In this document: positions 46,705-56,365 of the stretch, one piece after another
Position numbering within the stretch: position 1 is the stretch's first letter
How the letters are laid out: every line of letters begins with the position of its first letter
DNA from: Cronobacter turicensis z3032
Lineage (GTDB): Bacteria > Pseudomonadota > Gammaproteobacteria > Enterobacterales > Enterobacteriaceae
Length of the DNA: 64,000 nt
Assembly (NCBI GenBank): GCA_000027065.2
Contig: FN543093.2
Location: 748,074-812,073, forward strand
Reading direction: 5' to 3'
Program-made: the position numbers and the translations under genes
Notes under the pieces: model-generated
What the model was told of the DNA's origin: nothing
The model's database searches: none
Seen by the model: only the letters and a program-made list of their open reading frames with translations

Positions 46705-47903
46705 TAATTCATTCCACTCATCGCATCCCCAAGCCGAAATATCGGCAAATACATCGCAACCACCAGCGTGCCGACAATCAACCCTATGACCATCATCATA
46801 AGCGGCTCCAGCGTGGCGGCCAGCGTCTGGGCGCGTTCAGATGTTTGAGCAAGATGCCACCCGGCAAGTTTCTCCAGCATCAGATCCAGCGAGCCGGTTT
46901 CTTCTCCTGTACGAACTAACTGAATACACAGCGCGGTAAATACCGTTTCCTGCTCCAGCGCTCTCCATAACGGCAATCCGCTGGCGATACCTTCTTTAAC
47001 GCGCCTGACAGCCTGGCGCCATAAGGGTGATGCCAGCGTCTCTTCCACGCTACTAAGGCTCTGAAGTAAAGGAATACCGGCACCCTGCATGAGTGAGAGC
47101 ACCGTATAGATCTGGCTTAGCAACTGACCGCGAATCAGCGGGCCAAACAGCGGCAGTTTCAGAAGCCATGCAGCCTCCCGCAGCTGCCATTGTGGCTTTC
47201 GCCGAAGCCTGATAATGAGTAAAGGCGCTATGAGTAACACGCCGAGCCACCATACCGCGTACTGCATCAAACCTTCAGAGAGCGCAATAACGGCGCGTGT
47301 CACCAGCGGCAGCGGCGTATTAAAAGAACGATAGATAGCCGTAAACTGCGGCAAGACAAAGCAGGTCATACCCAGCGTCAGCAGCAGCGCGACGGTAAAA
47401 ATAAAGGCCGGGTAGCGCAGCGCTTTGATGACCTGCTTACGTAATTTTTGCTGATCCTCCTGCTGTTGCGCCAGTTGCTGGCAGCACATATCGAGCTTCC
47501 CGGTCAGTTCGCCGGTACGCATGAGCGAGATATAGAGTGGAGGAAAAATGTCCGGCCACTGGCGTAACGTTTCTGAGAAGGCGACGCCGCGGCCGAGCTG
47601 TTTCGCAAGCTGCGCAAACAGCGCGCGCCACTGGGCGACGGGATGCTGGCTCGAAAGCATCGCCAGACCCTGCGTCAGGCTGACGCCCGCCTGTAGCAGC
47701 GCTGCCAGCTGGCGGACTGCCAGGATTTTATGCTCGCTGCGCCAGTGGCGCTTGTTTACGCTGGCGCGCTTGAGTATCAGCGGATGAACCTCGTCATCCA
47801 GCAACTGCAACGATGCGCTTATTTTATCTGACGCCCAGATCATGCCATCACAACTTGCGCCCTCTTTATCAACGCCGCGCCAGCGCCATAACACGTTATC
47901 CAT
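46704..47903 (-). CDS. hofC: type IV pilus-type inner-membrane platform protein HofC
   Basis: PilC/GspF-family polytopic protein expected to work with the ATPase HofB in assembling a PpdD pilus-like fibre. The product has two T2SF domains, one near LAALLQAGVSLTQGLAML and one near LSLMQGAGIPLLQSLSSVEE, each followed by hydrophobic segments, and ends YLPIFRLGDAMSGMN. The ATG at 47903 is preferred (399 residues); a GTG three codons upstream is also in frame. It overlaps hofB by 8 nt. In E. coli K-12 these genes are poorly expressed; function here is not shown by sequence alone. Confidence 0.92.
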   Translation of the reverse strand: MDNVLWRWRGVDKEGASCDGMIWASDKISASLQLLDDEVHPLILKRASVNKRHWRSEHKILAVRQLAALLQAGVSLTQGLAMLSSQHPVAQWRALFAQLAKQLGRGVAFSETLRQWPDIFPPLYISLMRTGELTGKLDMCCQQLAQQQEDQQKLRKQVIKALRYPAFIFTVALLLTLGMTCFVLPQFTAIYRSFNTPLPLVTRAVIALSEGLMQYAVWWLGVLLIAPLLIIRLRRKPQWQLREAAWLLKLPLFGPLIRGQLLSQIYTVLSLMQGAGIPLLQSLSSVEETLASPLWRQAVRRVKEGIASGLPLWRALEQETVFTALCIQLVRTGEETGSLDLMLEKLAGWHLAQTSERAQTLAATLEPLMMMVIGLIVGTLVVAMYLPIFRLGDAMSGMN

Positions 47904-49278
47904 GTGGCGCACCCGAAACGCGATAAAGCTCTTCGGGCGTGGTAAGCCCTGCCTCTACGGCCTGTAGCCCGTGTTCAAAAAGTGTGGTTATGCCCTGAGC
48001 CCGCGCTTGCGATGCTATCTCCGCAGGCGGGGCGCCGCTGGCAATCGTCTGGCGCAGCGCCGCGTTAATGCTGAGCAGCTCAAAAAGCGCGATGCGTCCG
48101 TAATAACCGCCATAGCAGCGTTCGCACCCGCAGGCCTTGTAAGGATGGATCGGGCGCGGCCAGAGCGAGGCCGGGAGCGTTACTGGCTCCTGGGAAAAGA
48201 CCCGGCAGTAAGGGCAAAGCTTTCTGACCAGCCGCTGTGCGACAACCAGCTCCAGCGCAGACGCCAGCATCCAGCGCGGCAATCCCATCTGTTCGAGTCG
48301 CACCAGGGTTTCCGTCGTGGAGTTGGTGTGAAGCGTTGAGAGCACCAGATGCCCCGTCTGCGCAGCTTTTACCGCGATTTCCGCGGTTTCGAGATCGCGG
48401 ATTTCACCAATCATGATAACGTCCGGATCCTGTCTTAACAGCGCTCGCAGCACGGCCTGAAAGGTCAGGCCAGCTTTCGGCAGCACCGGCGTCTGGTTAA
48501 GGCCCGTGACAGGAATTTCAACAGGATCTTCCACGCTGCAAATATTCACCTGTGGATCGTTAAGCGCGCTGAGCGCGGTGTACAGCGTGACGGTTTTACC
48601 ACTCCCGGTGGGGCCAGTAACCAGAATCAGCCCCTGCGGGCGCTGCAACGCCTGACAAAACAGGGTTTGCTGCGCCTGCGATAAGCCCAGCGCCTGCACT
48701 TCAAGCGGCTGCTCCGTTTGCTGTAACAGACGCAACACCACTTTTTCACCGCAGCGGCAAAGCAGGGTAGAGATGCGAAAAGAGACCGTCCGGCCCGCAA
48801 GCTCAATGCTGAACTGCCCGTCCTGCGGGAGCCTGCGCTCCGCGATATCAAGGTTGCCTAACACCTTAAGGCGCGCGGTCAGCGCGCTGGCAAGCCTCGC
48901 TGGCAGCGGCGGCAGGGCGTGTAAAACGCCATCAATACGAAACCTTATCTGGTAGTGCGCTTCCGCCGGTTCAAAATGGATATCGGATGCGCGCCGCTGT
49001 AGCGCCTGTTGCAACGTCTTATCAATCAGCTCAACCACAGAGGCGCTCTCATCCTGAGCCGCCGGGCGTAGTGGGTCGGACGTAAGCTGCCGCTCTTTTT
49101 CCAGCCGTTCGGCGCTCCAGCATTCAATATCAATATGCCGGTGCGTGGAAAACCGTAGCGCATCCATGAGCTCATTACTGGGCTCGCCCGCCACGGCGAT
49201 ATGCACCGTGGCGTCGTCGATATTCAGAACCAGCGCGTTATAGCGCTGGCATAACGTATGTAAGTAATCGAGTGACAT
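47896..49278 (-). CDS. hofB: type IV pilus assembly ATPase HofB
   Basis: PilB/GspE-type hexameric ATPase that would power pilus extension. 460 residues from the ATG at 49278 (a GTG one codon upstream is possible). Walker A GPTGSGKT is at 222-229. The Asp box SVEDPVEIP, Walker B region RQDPDVIMIGEIRD and His box TGHLVLSTLHTN follow, and then paired cysteines (CPYC, CGCERC) typical of the zinc-binding C-terminal subdomain. All catalytic motifs are intact. It is preceded by ppdD in the same direction (14 nt gap). Confidence 0.94.
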   Translation of the reverse strand: MSLDYLHTLCQRYNALVLNIDDATVHIAVAGEPSNELMDALRFSTHRHIDIECWSAERLEKERQLTSDPLRPAAQDESASVVELIDKTLQQALQRRASDIHFEPAEAHYQIRFRIDGVLHALPPLPARLASALTARLKVLGNLDIAERRLPQDGQFSIELAGRTVSFRISTLLCRCGEKVVLRLLQQTEQPLEVQALGLSQAQQTLFCQALQRPQGLILVTGPTGSGKTVTLYTALSALNDPQVNICSVEDPVEIPVTGLNQTPVLPKAGLTFQAVLRALLRQDPDVIMIGEIRDLETAEIAVKAAQTGHLVLSTLHTNSTTETLVRLEQMGLPRWMLASALELVVAQRLVRKLCPYCRVFSQEPVTLPASLWPRPIHPYKACGCERCYGGYYGRIALFELLSINAALRQTIASGAPPAEIASQARAQGITTLFEHGLQAVEAGLTTPEELYRVSGAPHG

Positions 49279-49292
49279 CACGCTACCTCCGC

Positions 49293-49727
49293 TTAAGGTA
49301 GCGAACTGCGAAAGACATCTTCGCAGGCCTGCTGCAATGCGGTGTCGCTGGTGGCGCAGGTTCGCTTCCAGCCTTCCATGCCGTTAGCGCTGTTCCACTG
49401 GGGCGTCAGCGTGACCGACAAACCGTTGAGGCTGTCCTGGCCAGTGACGCTTATTACGCCTTGCGCAACGGTCATTTCGCTTACATAGCGGGTCGTTTTT
49501 GGCGCCGGAATGCCATTCGTGCCTGCATCGCAGCTGCCAAGCCCGCCGCGATCGATAACGCAAAGCTCAATGGCGGTGCGGTAAGGAATTACCGTTTGCA
49601 GCATGTCCGTCAGCGCCGCTTTGCGCAGATAATTCTGGTATGCCGGTACGCCAATGGCGCTAAGAATGGCGATGATGCCTATCACCACCATCAGTTCAAT
49701 CAGCGTGAAGCCGCTTTGTTTGTTCAT
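49293..49727 (-). CDS. ppdD: type IV prepilin PpdD
   Basis: Major pilin-like protein. 144 residues. The prepilin signature is complete: MNKQSG then cleavage and FTLIELMVVIGIIAILSAIG, with the conserved Glu at position 5 of the mature protein. Two cysteine pairs occur in the globular part (CVIDRGGLGSC and CATSDTALQQAC). The ATG at 49727 is fixed by a strong GGAGG six bases upstream; the longer open frame to 49790 lacks support. First gene of ppdD-hofB-hofC. Confidence 0.96.
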   Translation of the reverse strand: MNKQSGFTLIELMVVIGIIAILSAIGVPAYQNYLRKAALTDMLQTVIPYRTAIELCVIDRGGLGSCDAGTNGIPAPKTTRYVSEMTVAQGVISVTGQDSLNGLSVTLTPQWNSANGMEGWKRTCATSDTALQQACEDVFRSSLP

Positions 49728-49975
49728 GTTTCCTCCTTGGTTGGGTGACGCCACTCTGTCAGGCCCCAAAAAGAGTCTCCAGACGAACAAACCAATTCAG
49801 GAATCTGTATTCAGATGAAATTCACGTCGTTGCACGAAACCGCAACGCGGTTGCGTAACGTCTCGCAAATCCTTTAATAAACAAGAGGGTGCTCTAAAAA
49901 AAGCAGGACAACACTGAGAGAAAACACGAAGATAACGGCAGGGAGAGGGCAGGCGAAAACCTGCCCAATGGTGAA
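49728..49975. other. nadC-ppdD intergenic region
   Basis: 248 bp without a gene. A 7-bp stem GGGCAGG/CCTGCCC (49947-49966) lies 10 nt past the nadC stop codon and may end the nadC transcript, though no T run follows. The ppdD promoter should lie between it and 49736, but I could not assign -35 and -10 boxes. Confidence 0.5.
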
Positions 49976-50887
<912 letters not shown>

Positions 50888-50953
50888 CTAATCAAAAGAA
50901 TGAAACATGCTACTCTGAAGCGAGTTTGAGTACCACAGAAAGGAGAATTGCAC

Positions 50954-51517
50954 ATGCAGGTGAAAGATGGCTGGCTGGTGGATGCCCGGCATGCGCCCTC
51001 GCCGCATCACGACTGCCGGCCAGAGGATGAAGCGCCTTCGTTGCTGGTAGTGCATAACATCAGCCTGCCGCCAGGGGTGTTTGGCGGTCCCTGGATTGAC
51101 GCGCTGTTCGCCGGTACGCTCGATCCGCAGGCGCACCCTTATTTCGCCGACATTGCCCACCTGCGTGTTTCGGCGCATTGCCTGATTCGTCGTGACGGCG
51201 AAATTGTGCAGTATGTGCCTTTTGATAAACGCGCCTGGCACGCTGGCGTATCCTGCTACCAGGGACGCGAGCGCTGCAACGACTTTTCCATCGGTATTGA
51301 GCTTGAAGGAACGGATACGCAACCTTACACCGACGCGCAGTACCGGCAACTGACCGCGGTGACGCGCACGCTGATGGGCCTTTATCCGGCGATGAAAAAC
51401 CATATGACCGGACACAGCGATATCGCGCCTGAACGTAAAACCGATCCCGGTCCGGCTTTTGACTGGCCGCGCTTTCGCGCGCTGGTGAACGAGCCGTCCG
51501 ATAAGGAGATGAGATGA
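50954..51517 (+). CDS. ampD: 1,6-anhydro-N-acetylmuramyl-L-alanine amidase AmpD
   Basis: Cytosolic zinc amidase in peptidoglycan recycling that cleaves the peptide from anhydro-muropeptides. Its loss derepresses chromosomal ampC where AmpR is present. 187 residues (E. coli 183). Zinc ligand His34 sits in [10 protein letters not shown] (counted). The other ligands are in [14 protein letters not shown], and [15 protein letters not shown] and RAWHAGVS are conserved. The ATG at 50954 has AGGAGA seven bases upstream; a TTG two codons earlier is less likely. Overlaps ampE by 4 nt. No ampC or ampR lies in this window. Confidence 0.96.
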   Translation: MQVKDGWLVDARHAPSPHHDCRPEDEAPSLLVVHNISLPPGVFGGPWIDALFAGTLDPQAHPYFADIAHLRVSAHCLIRRDGEIVQYVPFDKRAWHAGVSCYQGRERCNDFSIGIELEGTDTQPYTDAQYRQLTAVTRTLMGLYPAMKNHMTGHSDIAPERKTDPGPAFDWPRFRALVNEPSDKEMR

Positions 51518-52368
51518 CGCTTTTTACCCTGCTGCTGGTACTTATCGCCGAACGGCTTTTCAAACTGGGCGAACACTGGCAACTGGATCATCGCCTTGAG
51601 CCGCTCTTTCGCCGCGTCCGCCACTTCTCGCTGTTCTTTACGCTTGGCATGGCGGTGCTGGCGATGCTGATTGTTTTCCTGTGCCTGAACGCCCTGGAAG
51701 GCTGGTTCTTTAACGTGCCGCTGCTGATTTTCTGGATTGTCATCGGCGTGCTGTGTATCGGCGCAGGTGGCGTGCGCAGGCACTACCACGCTTATCTTAA
51801 AGCGGCGAGCCAGAATGACAGCCACGCGCGCGAAAACATGGCTTATGAACTGACCCTTATCCACGGCGTACCGCCGGGCTGCGATGAGCGGGAGTACCTG
51901 CGTGAGCTGCAAAATGGCCTGTTGTGGATTAACTACCGTTTTTATCTGGCGCCCATGTTCTGGTTTGTGGTGGGCGGTATGTGGGGTCCGGTTACGCTGA
52001 CGGGATACGCCTTCTTACGCGCCTGGCAGAGCTGGGTTGCCCGCCACCACACGCCGCATCAGCGTTTGCTTTCGGGCATTGACGCCGTGTTGCACGTGCT
52101 GGACTGGGTGCCGGTGCGTCTGGCGGGCGTGGTGTATGCGCTGGTGGGGCATGGGGAAAAAGCGTTGCCCGCGTGGTTTGCCTCGCTGCTCGATCGCTAC
52201 ACCTCGCAATATCAGGTGCTGACCGGCCTTGCGCAGTTTGCGCTGGCGCGTGAACCGCATGTTGATAAGGTGGAAACGCCGAAGGCGGCGGTGTCGATGG
52301 CGAAGAAAGCGACGCTGGTGATTGTGGTGGTGGTCGCGCTGTTAACGATTTACGGCACGCTCATGTGA
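51514..52368 (+). CDS. ampE: inner-membrane protein AmpE
   Basis: Membrane protein co-expressed with AmpD and proposed to sense or signal beta-lactam damage; its biochemical role is unsettled. 284 residues with about four hydrophobic segments: near 1-14, 42-58, 65-84 and a C-terminal span [19 protein letters not shown]. The ampD stop and ampE start overlap as ATGA. The last codons and stop form the left half of an 11-bp palindrome shared with the convergent GH43 gene's 3' side. Confidence 0.94.
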   Translation: MTLFTLLLVLIAERLFKLGEHWQLDHRLEPLFRRVRHFSLFFTLGMAVLAMLIVFLCLNALEGWFFNVPLLIFWIVIGVLCIGAGGVRRHYHAYLKAASQNDSHARENMAYELTLIHGVPPGCDEREYLRELQNGLLWINYRFYLAPMFWFVVGGMWGPVTLTGYAFLRAWQSWVARHHTPHQRLLSGIDAVLHVLDWVPVRLAGVVYALVGHGEKALPAWFASLLDRYTSQYQVLTGLAQFALAREPHVDKVETPKAAVSMAKKATLVIVVVVALLTIYGTLM

Positions 52369-52376
52369 GCGTGCCG
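52353..52376. terminator. palindrome overlapping the ampE stop codon
   Basis: CGGCACGCTCA, TG, TGAGCGTGCCG: an 11-bp perfect inverted repeat whose centre is just before the ampE TGA (52366-52368). It lies between the convergent ampE and GH43 genes and probably acts as a shared transcript-end structure. No T run follows, so termination is inferred. Confidence 0.6.
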
Positions 52377-52387
52377 CTGACCGTGTC

Positions 52388-53341
52388 TCAGGAGTGATCG
52401 GCGGGCGGAACGCCAAACTGCGGCATACCGTCGTCATCCCAGGTAACCAGCTTCACGCGGGTATGGCGGTTCGGGTCCCAGAGCGGATCGCCTTCGATTT
52501 CCGTGTAGTTACGCGCATGGTACACCAGCACGTCCTGACCATCCGGCGTCGTGGTGAAGCTGTTGTGTCCCGGACCGTACTGTCGGTTTTCATAGCTGGT
52601 GGTGAAAACAGGTTGCGGCGATTTATGCCAGTTACGCGGGTCGCGCATATCCGCAGCCTGATCTACCCAGAGCAGCCCCATGCAGTAGTTTTCATCGGTC
52701 GCGCTTGCGGAATAAGCCACAAACAGACGCTCGCCATGTTTCACCACCGCCGGGCCTTCATTCACTAAAAAGCCGCGGCACTCCCACTCCAGCTCCGGTT
52801 TGCTTAGCATCACCGGCTCGCCTTTCAGCGTCCACGGGTTTTCCATCTCGCACAGGTACAAATTGGAGTTACCCGGAATATCCGGCGCTTTCTGCGCCCA
52901 CAGATACCAGAGTTTGCCCTGATGTTCGAAGGTAGTGGCGTCCAGCGAGAAGGTATCGTAAGGCGTCTGGATCTGGCCTTTCTCTTCCCAGGTGCCGGTC
53001 AGCGGATCGCTGTCCGTACACTCCAGCACGTACATCCGGTGCTGAAACATGTTGTCTTTCAGTTCGCGCGTTGGAGCGGCGGCGAAGTAGATATACCATT
53101 TGCCGTTGATGTGATGCAGCTCCGGCGCCCAGATAAGCTCGCTCATCGGCCCGGTTTGCGGCTTATGCCAGACCACGACCGGTTGCGCCTGGCGTAACGA
53201 CTCAATAGACGGCGCGCGGCGAATTTCCAGACGGTCATACTCCGGCACTGAGGCGATAAAGTAGTACTGGCCCTGATGGCGCAGAATAAACGGGTCGGCG
53301 CGCTGTTCAATCAGCGGGTTTGGCCAGGGAGAAGTATTCAT
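52388..53341 (-). CDS. intracellular glycoside hydrolase family 43 (arabinofuranosidase/xylosidase-like)
   Basis: Predicted five-bladed beta-propeller enzyme that hydrolyses alpha-L-arabinofuranosyl or beta-xylosyl linkages. The three GH43 acidic residues are placed as expected: Asp16 in RADPFIL (general base), Asp134 in FSLDATTFEH (pKa modulator) and Glu195 in LVNEGPAVV (general acid). There is no signal peptide, so it acts in the cytosol. 317 residues from the ATG at 53341; an adjacent ATG at 53344 is too close to the GGAG site. It follows the transporter gene by 9 nt in one operon. E. coli K-12 lacks both genes here. Exact substrate cannot be decided from sequence. Confidence 0.85.
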   Translation of the reverse strand: MNTSPWPNPLIEQRADPFILRHQGQYYFIASVPEYDRLEIRRAPSIESLRQAQPVVVWHKPQTGPMSELIWAPELHHINGKWYIYFAAAPTRELKDNMFQHRMYVLECTDSDPLTGTWEEKGQIQTPYDTFSLDATTFEHQGKLWYLWAQKAPDIPGNSNLYLCEMENPWTLKGEPVMLSKPELEWECRGFLVNEGPAVVKHGERLFVAYSASATDENYCMGLLWVDQAADMRDPRNWHKSPQPVFTTSYENRQYGPGHNSFTTTPDGQDVLVYHARNYTEIEGDPLWDPNRHTRVKLVTWDDDGMPQFGVPPADHS

Positions 53342-53350
53342 CATCGCTCC

Positions 53351-54751
53351 TTAAGGTTTTACTTCCACAGGTTTGGTCTGCGGGTATTCAGACAGCTCGC
53401 GGTAGTTTTCGCGGCGTTTTTCCAGGTCGCTCTGAATACGCGCCATCAGTTCACGATCCACTTTCAGCATACGCACAACGCCTGCGGTAATGAGATACCC
53501 GACGCCCGGGATCACGGTAAACAGCATGACGATGCCGTTAAGCGCGCTGGCGCTCTGGGCTTTGGCGCCCGAGTCGTAGCCATACCAGGAGAGCAGAAAG
53601 CCCACCAGCGCACCGGCGATAGCCAGCCCCAGCTTCAGGAAAAAGAGGTTGCCGGAGAAGCTGATGCCGGTGATGCGCTTGCCGGTTTTCCATTCGCCGT
53701 AATCATCCACGTCCGCCATCAGCGACCAGTGCAGCGGCGACGGGATCTGATGCAGCACGTTAAGCAGGAAGTACATCACCACAATCAGTACGGTGGCGTG
53801 TGGATCCAGGAAATAGAACCCGCTGGAGAAAATCGCCAGCACGATGTTGGTCCAGAAAAACACTTTCAGTTTGCACCAGCGGTCGGTCAGCACTTTGGCG
53901 AGCGTACTGCCAATCATCATGCCGATTACGCCAAGGCTGATAAACATCGTGGCGAAGCTGGTGCTCTGCTGCATGACCCAGGTGACGTAATACATGGTCG
54001 CCGCCATGCGGATAAAGCCAGGGCAGACGTTGCAGATGGTCAGCAGCAGAATGCGCACCCACTGGTCGTTTTTCCAGACATCTTTCAGATCGGCTTTTAA
54101 ATCGTCGTTGGTCGGAACCGCCGGGCGGATACGCTCGCGCACCGTAGCAAAGCTGAACAGGAACATGCACATGCCAATCAACGCCAGAATAGTCATGGCG
54201 ATTTGATAGCCTTTGGCTTTGTCGCCGCCGCCGAAGTAATCCACCATCGGCAGGAGCGTCAGGGAGAGCAGCAGCGTGGCGATGCCCACCATCACGAAGC
54301 GATAAGACTGACAAGCGACGCGCTCTTTCGGGTCATTGGTGATGACGCTGCCAAGCGAGCAGTAGGGGATGTTAATAGCCGTGTAAGTGATGGAGAGCAG
54401 GAAGTAGGTGACAAAAGCATAGACAACCTTGCTGCTGTAGCTCCAGTCCGGCGTGGTAAACATCAGCACGCTGAATAATGCGTAGGGGAACGCTATCCAC
54501 AGCAGCCATGGACGAAAACGCCCGAAGCGGCTGCGAGTGCGATCGGCGAGGGCGCCCATTATCGGGTCGGTCACCGCGTCGATAACGCGAATAGACAGAA
54601 GCAATACGCCGACCAGCGCCGGGGCCAGACCAAAAATATCGGTATAGAAGTAATTAACAAACAACATGATGGCGCCAAAGATAATATTGCATCCGGCGTC
54701 ACCCATTCCGTAGCCGATTTTTTCTTTGACAGAGAGTCTGCTGTTTTCCAT
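53351..54751 (-). CDS. GPH-family sugar:cation symporter
   Basis: Predicted inner-membrane importer of glycosides, glycoside-pentoside-hexuronide family (melibiose/xyloside type). About 466 residues with about twelve hydrophobic segments. Family marks: KIGYGMGDAGCN at the N-terminus, DAVTDPIMGALADRTRSRFG in the first cytoplasmic loop and the central MADVDDYGEWKTGKRITGI segment. The ATG at 54751 is chosen for its GGAGA site and the family start; the frame runs open to 54790. It is the first gene of a two-gene operon with the GH43 hydrolase and probably supplies its substrate. The transported sugar is inferred, not shown. Confidence 0.87.
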   Translation of the reverse strand: MENSRLSVKEKIGYGMGDAGCNIIFGAIMLFVNYFYTDIFGLAPALVGVLLLSIRVIDAVTDPIMGALADRTRSRFGRFRPWLLWIAFPYALFSVLMFTTPDWSYSSKVVYAFVTYFLLSITYTAINIPYCSLGSVITNDPKERVACQSYRFVMVGIATLLLSLTLLPMVDYFGGGDKAKGYQIAMTILALIGMCMFLFSFATVRERIRPAVPTNDDLKADLKDVWKNDQWVRILLLTICNVCPGFIRMAATMYYVTWVMQQSTSFATMFISLGVIGMMIGSTLAKVLTDRWCKLKVFFWTNIVLAIFSSGFYFLDPHATVLIVVMYFLLNVLHQIPSPLHWSLMADVDDYGEWKTGKRITGISFSGNLFFLKLGLAIAGALVGFLLSWYGYDSGAKAQSASALNGIVMLFTVIPGVGYLITAGVVRMLKVDRELMARIQSDLEKRRENYRELSEYPQTKPVEVKP

Positions 54752-54907
54752 TGACACATCTCCGTTGAATAATATGGACAGAAGTATCATTCGACATAAG
54801 AAAAACTGCGCAGCAGTAATAAGTCACAGAGATGGATAATCGTGTTGTGCGGAAGAATTTGTGAGGAAGGTAACACCCCTCACCCGGTCGGGTGAGGGTT
54901 TTATGGC
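54752..54907 (-). promoter_or_regulatory. upstream region of the GPH transporter-GH43 operon
   Basis: The 156-bp gap holds several signals. A CRP-like site TGTGA-N6-TAACA is at 54860-54875. TATGGACAGAAGTATCA (54773-54789) resembles AraC half-sites. A small dyad ACTGC/GCAGT is at 54805-54817. A 9-bp hairpin CCCTCACCC/GGGTGAGGG (54877-54898) beside the aroP stop codon may end the aroP transcript, although the T run lies on its plus-strand side. No -35/-10 pair could be fixed. Confidence 0.5.
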
Positions 54908-56281
54908 TTAGCGGGCGTGCGCCGCTTTCGCTTTTTTCTCTTTAATGAAGTAACCGATAGCCAGGATAACCAGCCATACCGGGATCAGCCATACGGAAAT
55001 CGCCATGCCCGGGGTCATCAGCATGATGATCAGCACCGCAGCCATAAACAACAGACACAGCCAGTTGCCGGCGGGGTAGAGCAGGGCCGGGAAGCGCGGC
55101 GTGACGCCTTGTTGCTGTTTGGCGCGGCGAAAACGCATATGCGCAAGGCTAATCATCGCCCAGTTGATGACCAGCGCAGAGACCACCAGCGCCATCAGCA
55201 GGCCGAAAGCTTCCTGCGGCGCCAGGTAGTTAATCAGCACGCACAGCGCGGTAAAAGCGGCGGAGACCAGAATGGTGTTCACCGGCACGCCGCGTTTGTC
55301 GACTTTCTGCAGCGCCTTCGGGGCATTGCCTTGTCTGGCGAGGCCGAACAGCATACGGCTGTTGCAGTAAACGCAGCTGTTATAGACGGAGAGCGCCGCG
55401 GTCAGCACCACGATGTTGAGCGCGTTCGCGACCAGCGAGTCGCCCAGCTCATGGAAAATCAGGACAAACGGGCTGGTATCGGCAGTAATGCGCGTCCACG
55501 GCAGCAGAGAAAGCAGCACCGCCAGCGACCCCACATAGAAGATCAGAATACGGTAGATAACCTGATTGGTGGCTTTCGGAATGCTTTTTTCCGGTTCGTC
55601 GGCTTCCGCCGCCGTGATACCGACCAGCTCCAGGCCGCCGAAAGAGAACATGATAATCGCCATCATCATGACCAGCCCGGAGACGCCGTGCGGCAGGAAG
55701 CCGCCGTGGTCCCACAGGTTACGGACTGAGGCCTGCGGGCCTGCGGTATCGCTAAAGAGCAGCCAGGCGCCGAACAGGATCATCGCGACGACCGCGATGA
55801 CTTTAATAATGGCGAACCAGAATTCCATCTCGCCGAACACTTTTACGTTAGTCAGGTTGATGGCGTTGATAACCACAAAGAAGACGGCGGCAGAGGCCCA
55901 GGTCGGGATTTCCGGCCACCAGAACTGGATGTATTTACCGACCGCGGTCAGTTCCGCCATCGCCACCAGGACATAGAGCACCCAGTAGTTCCAGCCGGAT
56001 GCAAAGCCCGCGAATCCGCCCCAGTATTTATAGGCAAAATGGCTAAATGAGCCTGCGACCGGTTCTTCCACGACCATTTCGCCGAGCTGGCGCATGATCA
56101 GAAAGGCGATAAACCCTGCAATGGCGTAGCCGAGAATGATCCCCGGCCCTGCCGACTGGATCACGGAGGCGCTGCCGAGAAACAGGCCCGTACCGATAGC
56201 ACCACCCAGCGCGATAAGCTGAATATGGCGGTTTTTGAGGCCGCGCTTCAGCGTGTCGCCGTGCTGTTGACCTTCCATCAT
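54908..56281 (-). CDS. aroP: aromatic amino acid permease AroP
   Basis: Amino acid-polyamine-organocation family importer of Phe, Tyr and Trp. 457 residues with twelve hydrophobic segments, nearly identical to E. coli AroP. Marks include RHIQLIALGGAIGTGLFLGS, the substrate-region EEPVAGSFSHFAYKYWGG and MFSFGGLELVGITAAEADEP. Two adjacent ATG codons (56281, 56278) are possible after CGAGG. Transcribed divergently from pdhR. A TyrR box lies about 70-85 nt upstream, consistent with TyrR repression. Confidence 0.95.
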   Translation of the reverse strand: MMEGQQHGDTLKRGLKNRHIQLIALGGAIGTGLFLGSASVIQSAGPGIILGYAIAGFIAFLIMRQLGEMVVEEPVAGSFSHFAYKYWGGFAGFASGWNYWVLYVLVAMAELTAVGKYIQFWWPEIPTWASAAVFFVVINAINLTNVKVFGEMEFWFAIIKVIAVVAMILFGAWLLFSDTAGPQASVRNLWDHGGFLPHGVSGLVMMMAIIMFSFGGLELVGITAAEADEPEKSIPKATNQVIYRILIFYVGSLAVLLSLLPWTRITADTSPFVLIFHELGDSLVANALNIVVLTAALSVYNSCVYCNSRMLFGLARQGNAPKALQKVDKRGVPVNTILVSAAFTALCVLINYLAPQEAFGLLMALVVSALVINWAMISLAHMRFRRAKQQQGVTPRFPALLYPAGNWLCLLFMAAVLIIMLMTPGMAISVWLIPVWLVILAIGYFIKEKKAKAAHAR

Positions 56282-56347
56282 AAAACCTCGTTTGTGGTTA
56301 TTTTAATCCGCAGCGTGGCGCTGCTGTAATGTTGTTATGTCGCTGTG

Positions 56348-56365
56348 TGTAGTCTTTTCTTTACA
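56348..56365 (-). promoter_or_regulatory. TyrR box upstream of aroP
   Basis: On the minus strand TGTAAA, six bases, ACTACA, close to the TyrR consensus TGTAAA-N6-TTTACA with one perfect half. It is at a position compatible with repression of aroP. A second adjacent box, as in E. coli, was not convincing. Confidence 0.65.

Noticed and set aside
54877..54898. Hairpin after aroP as a textbook terminator
   Set aside because: The stem is strong, but the T run follows it only on the plus strand, opposite to aroP transcription, so it is noted as a possible weak structure only.
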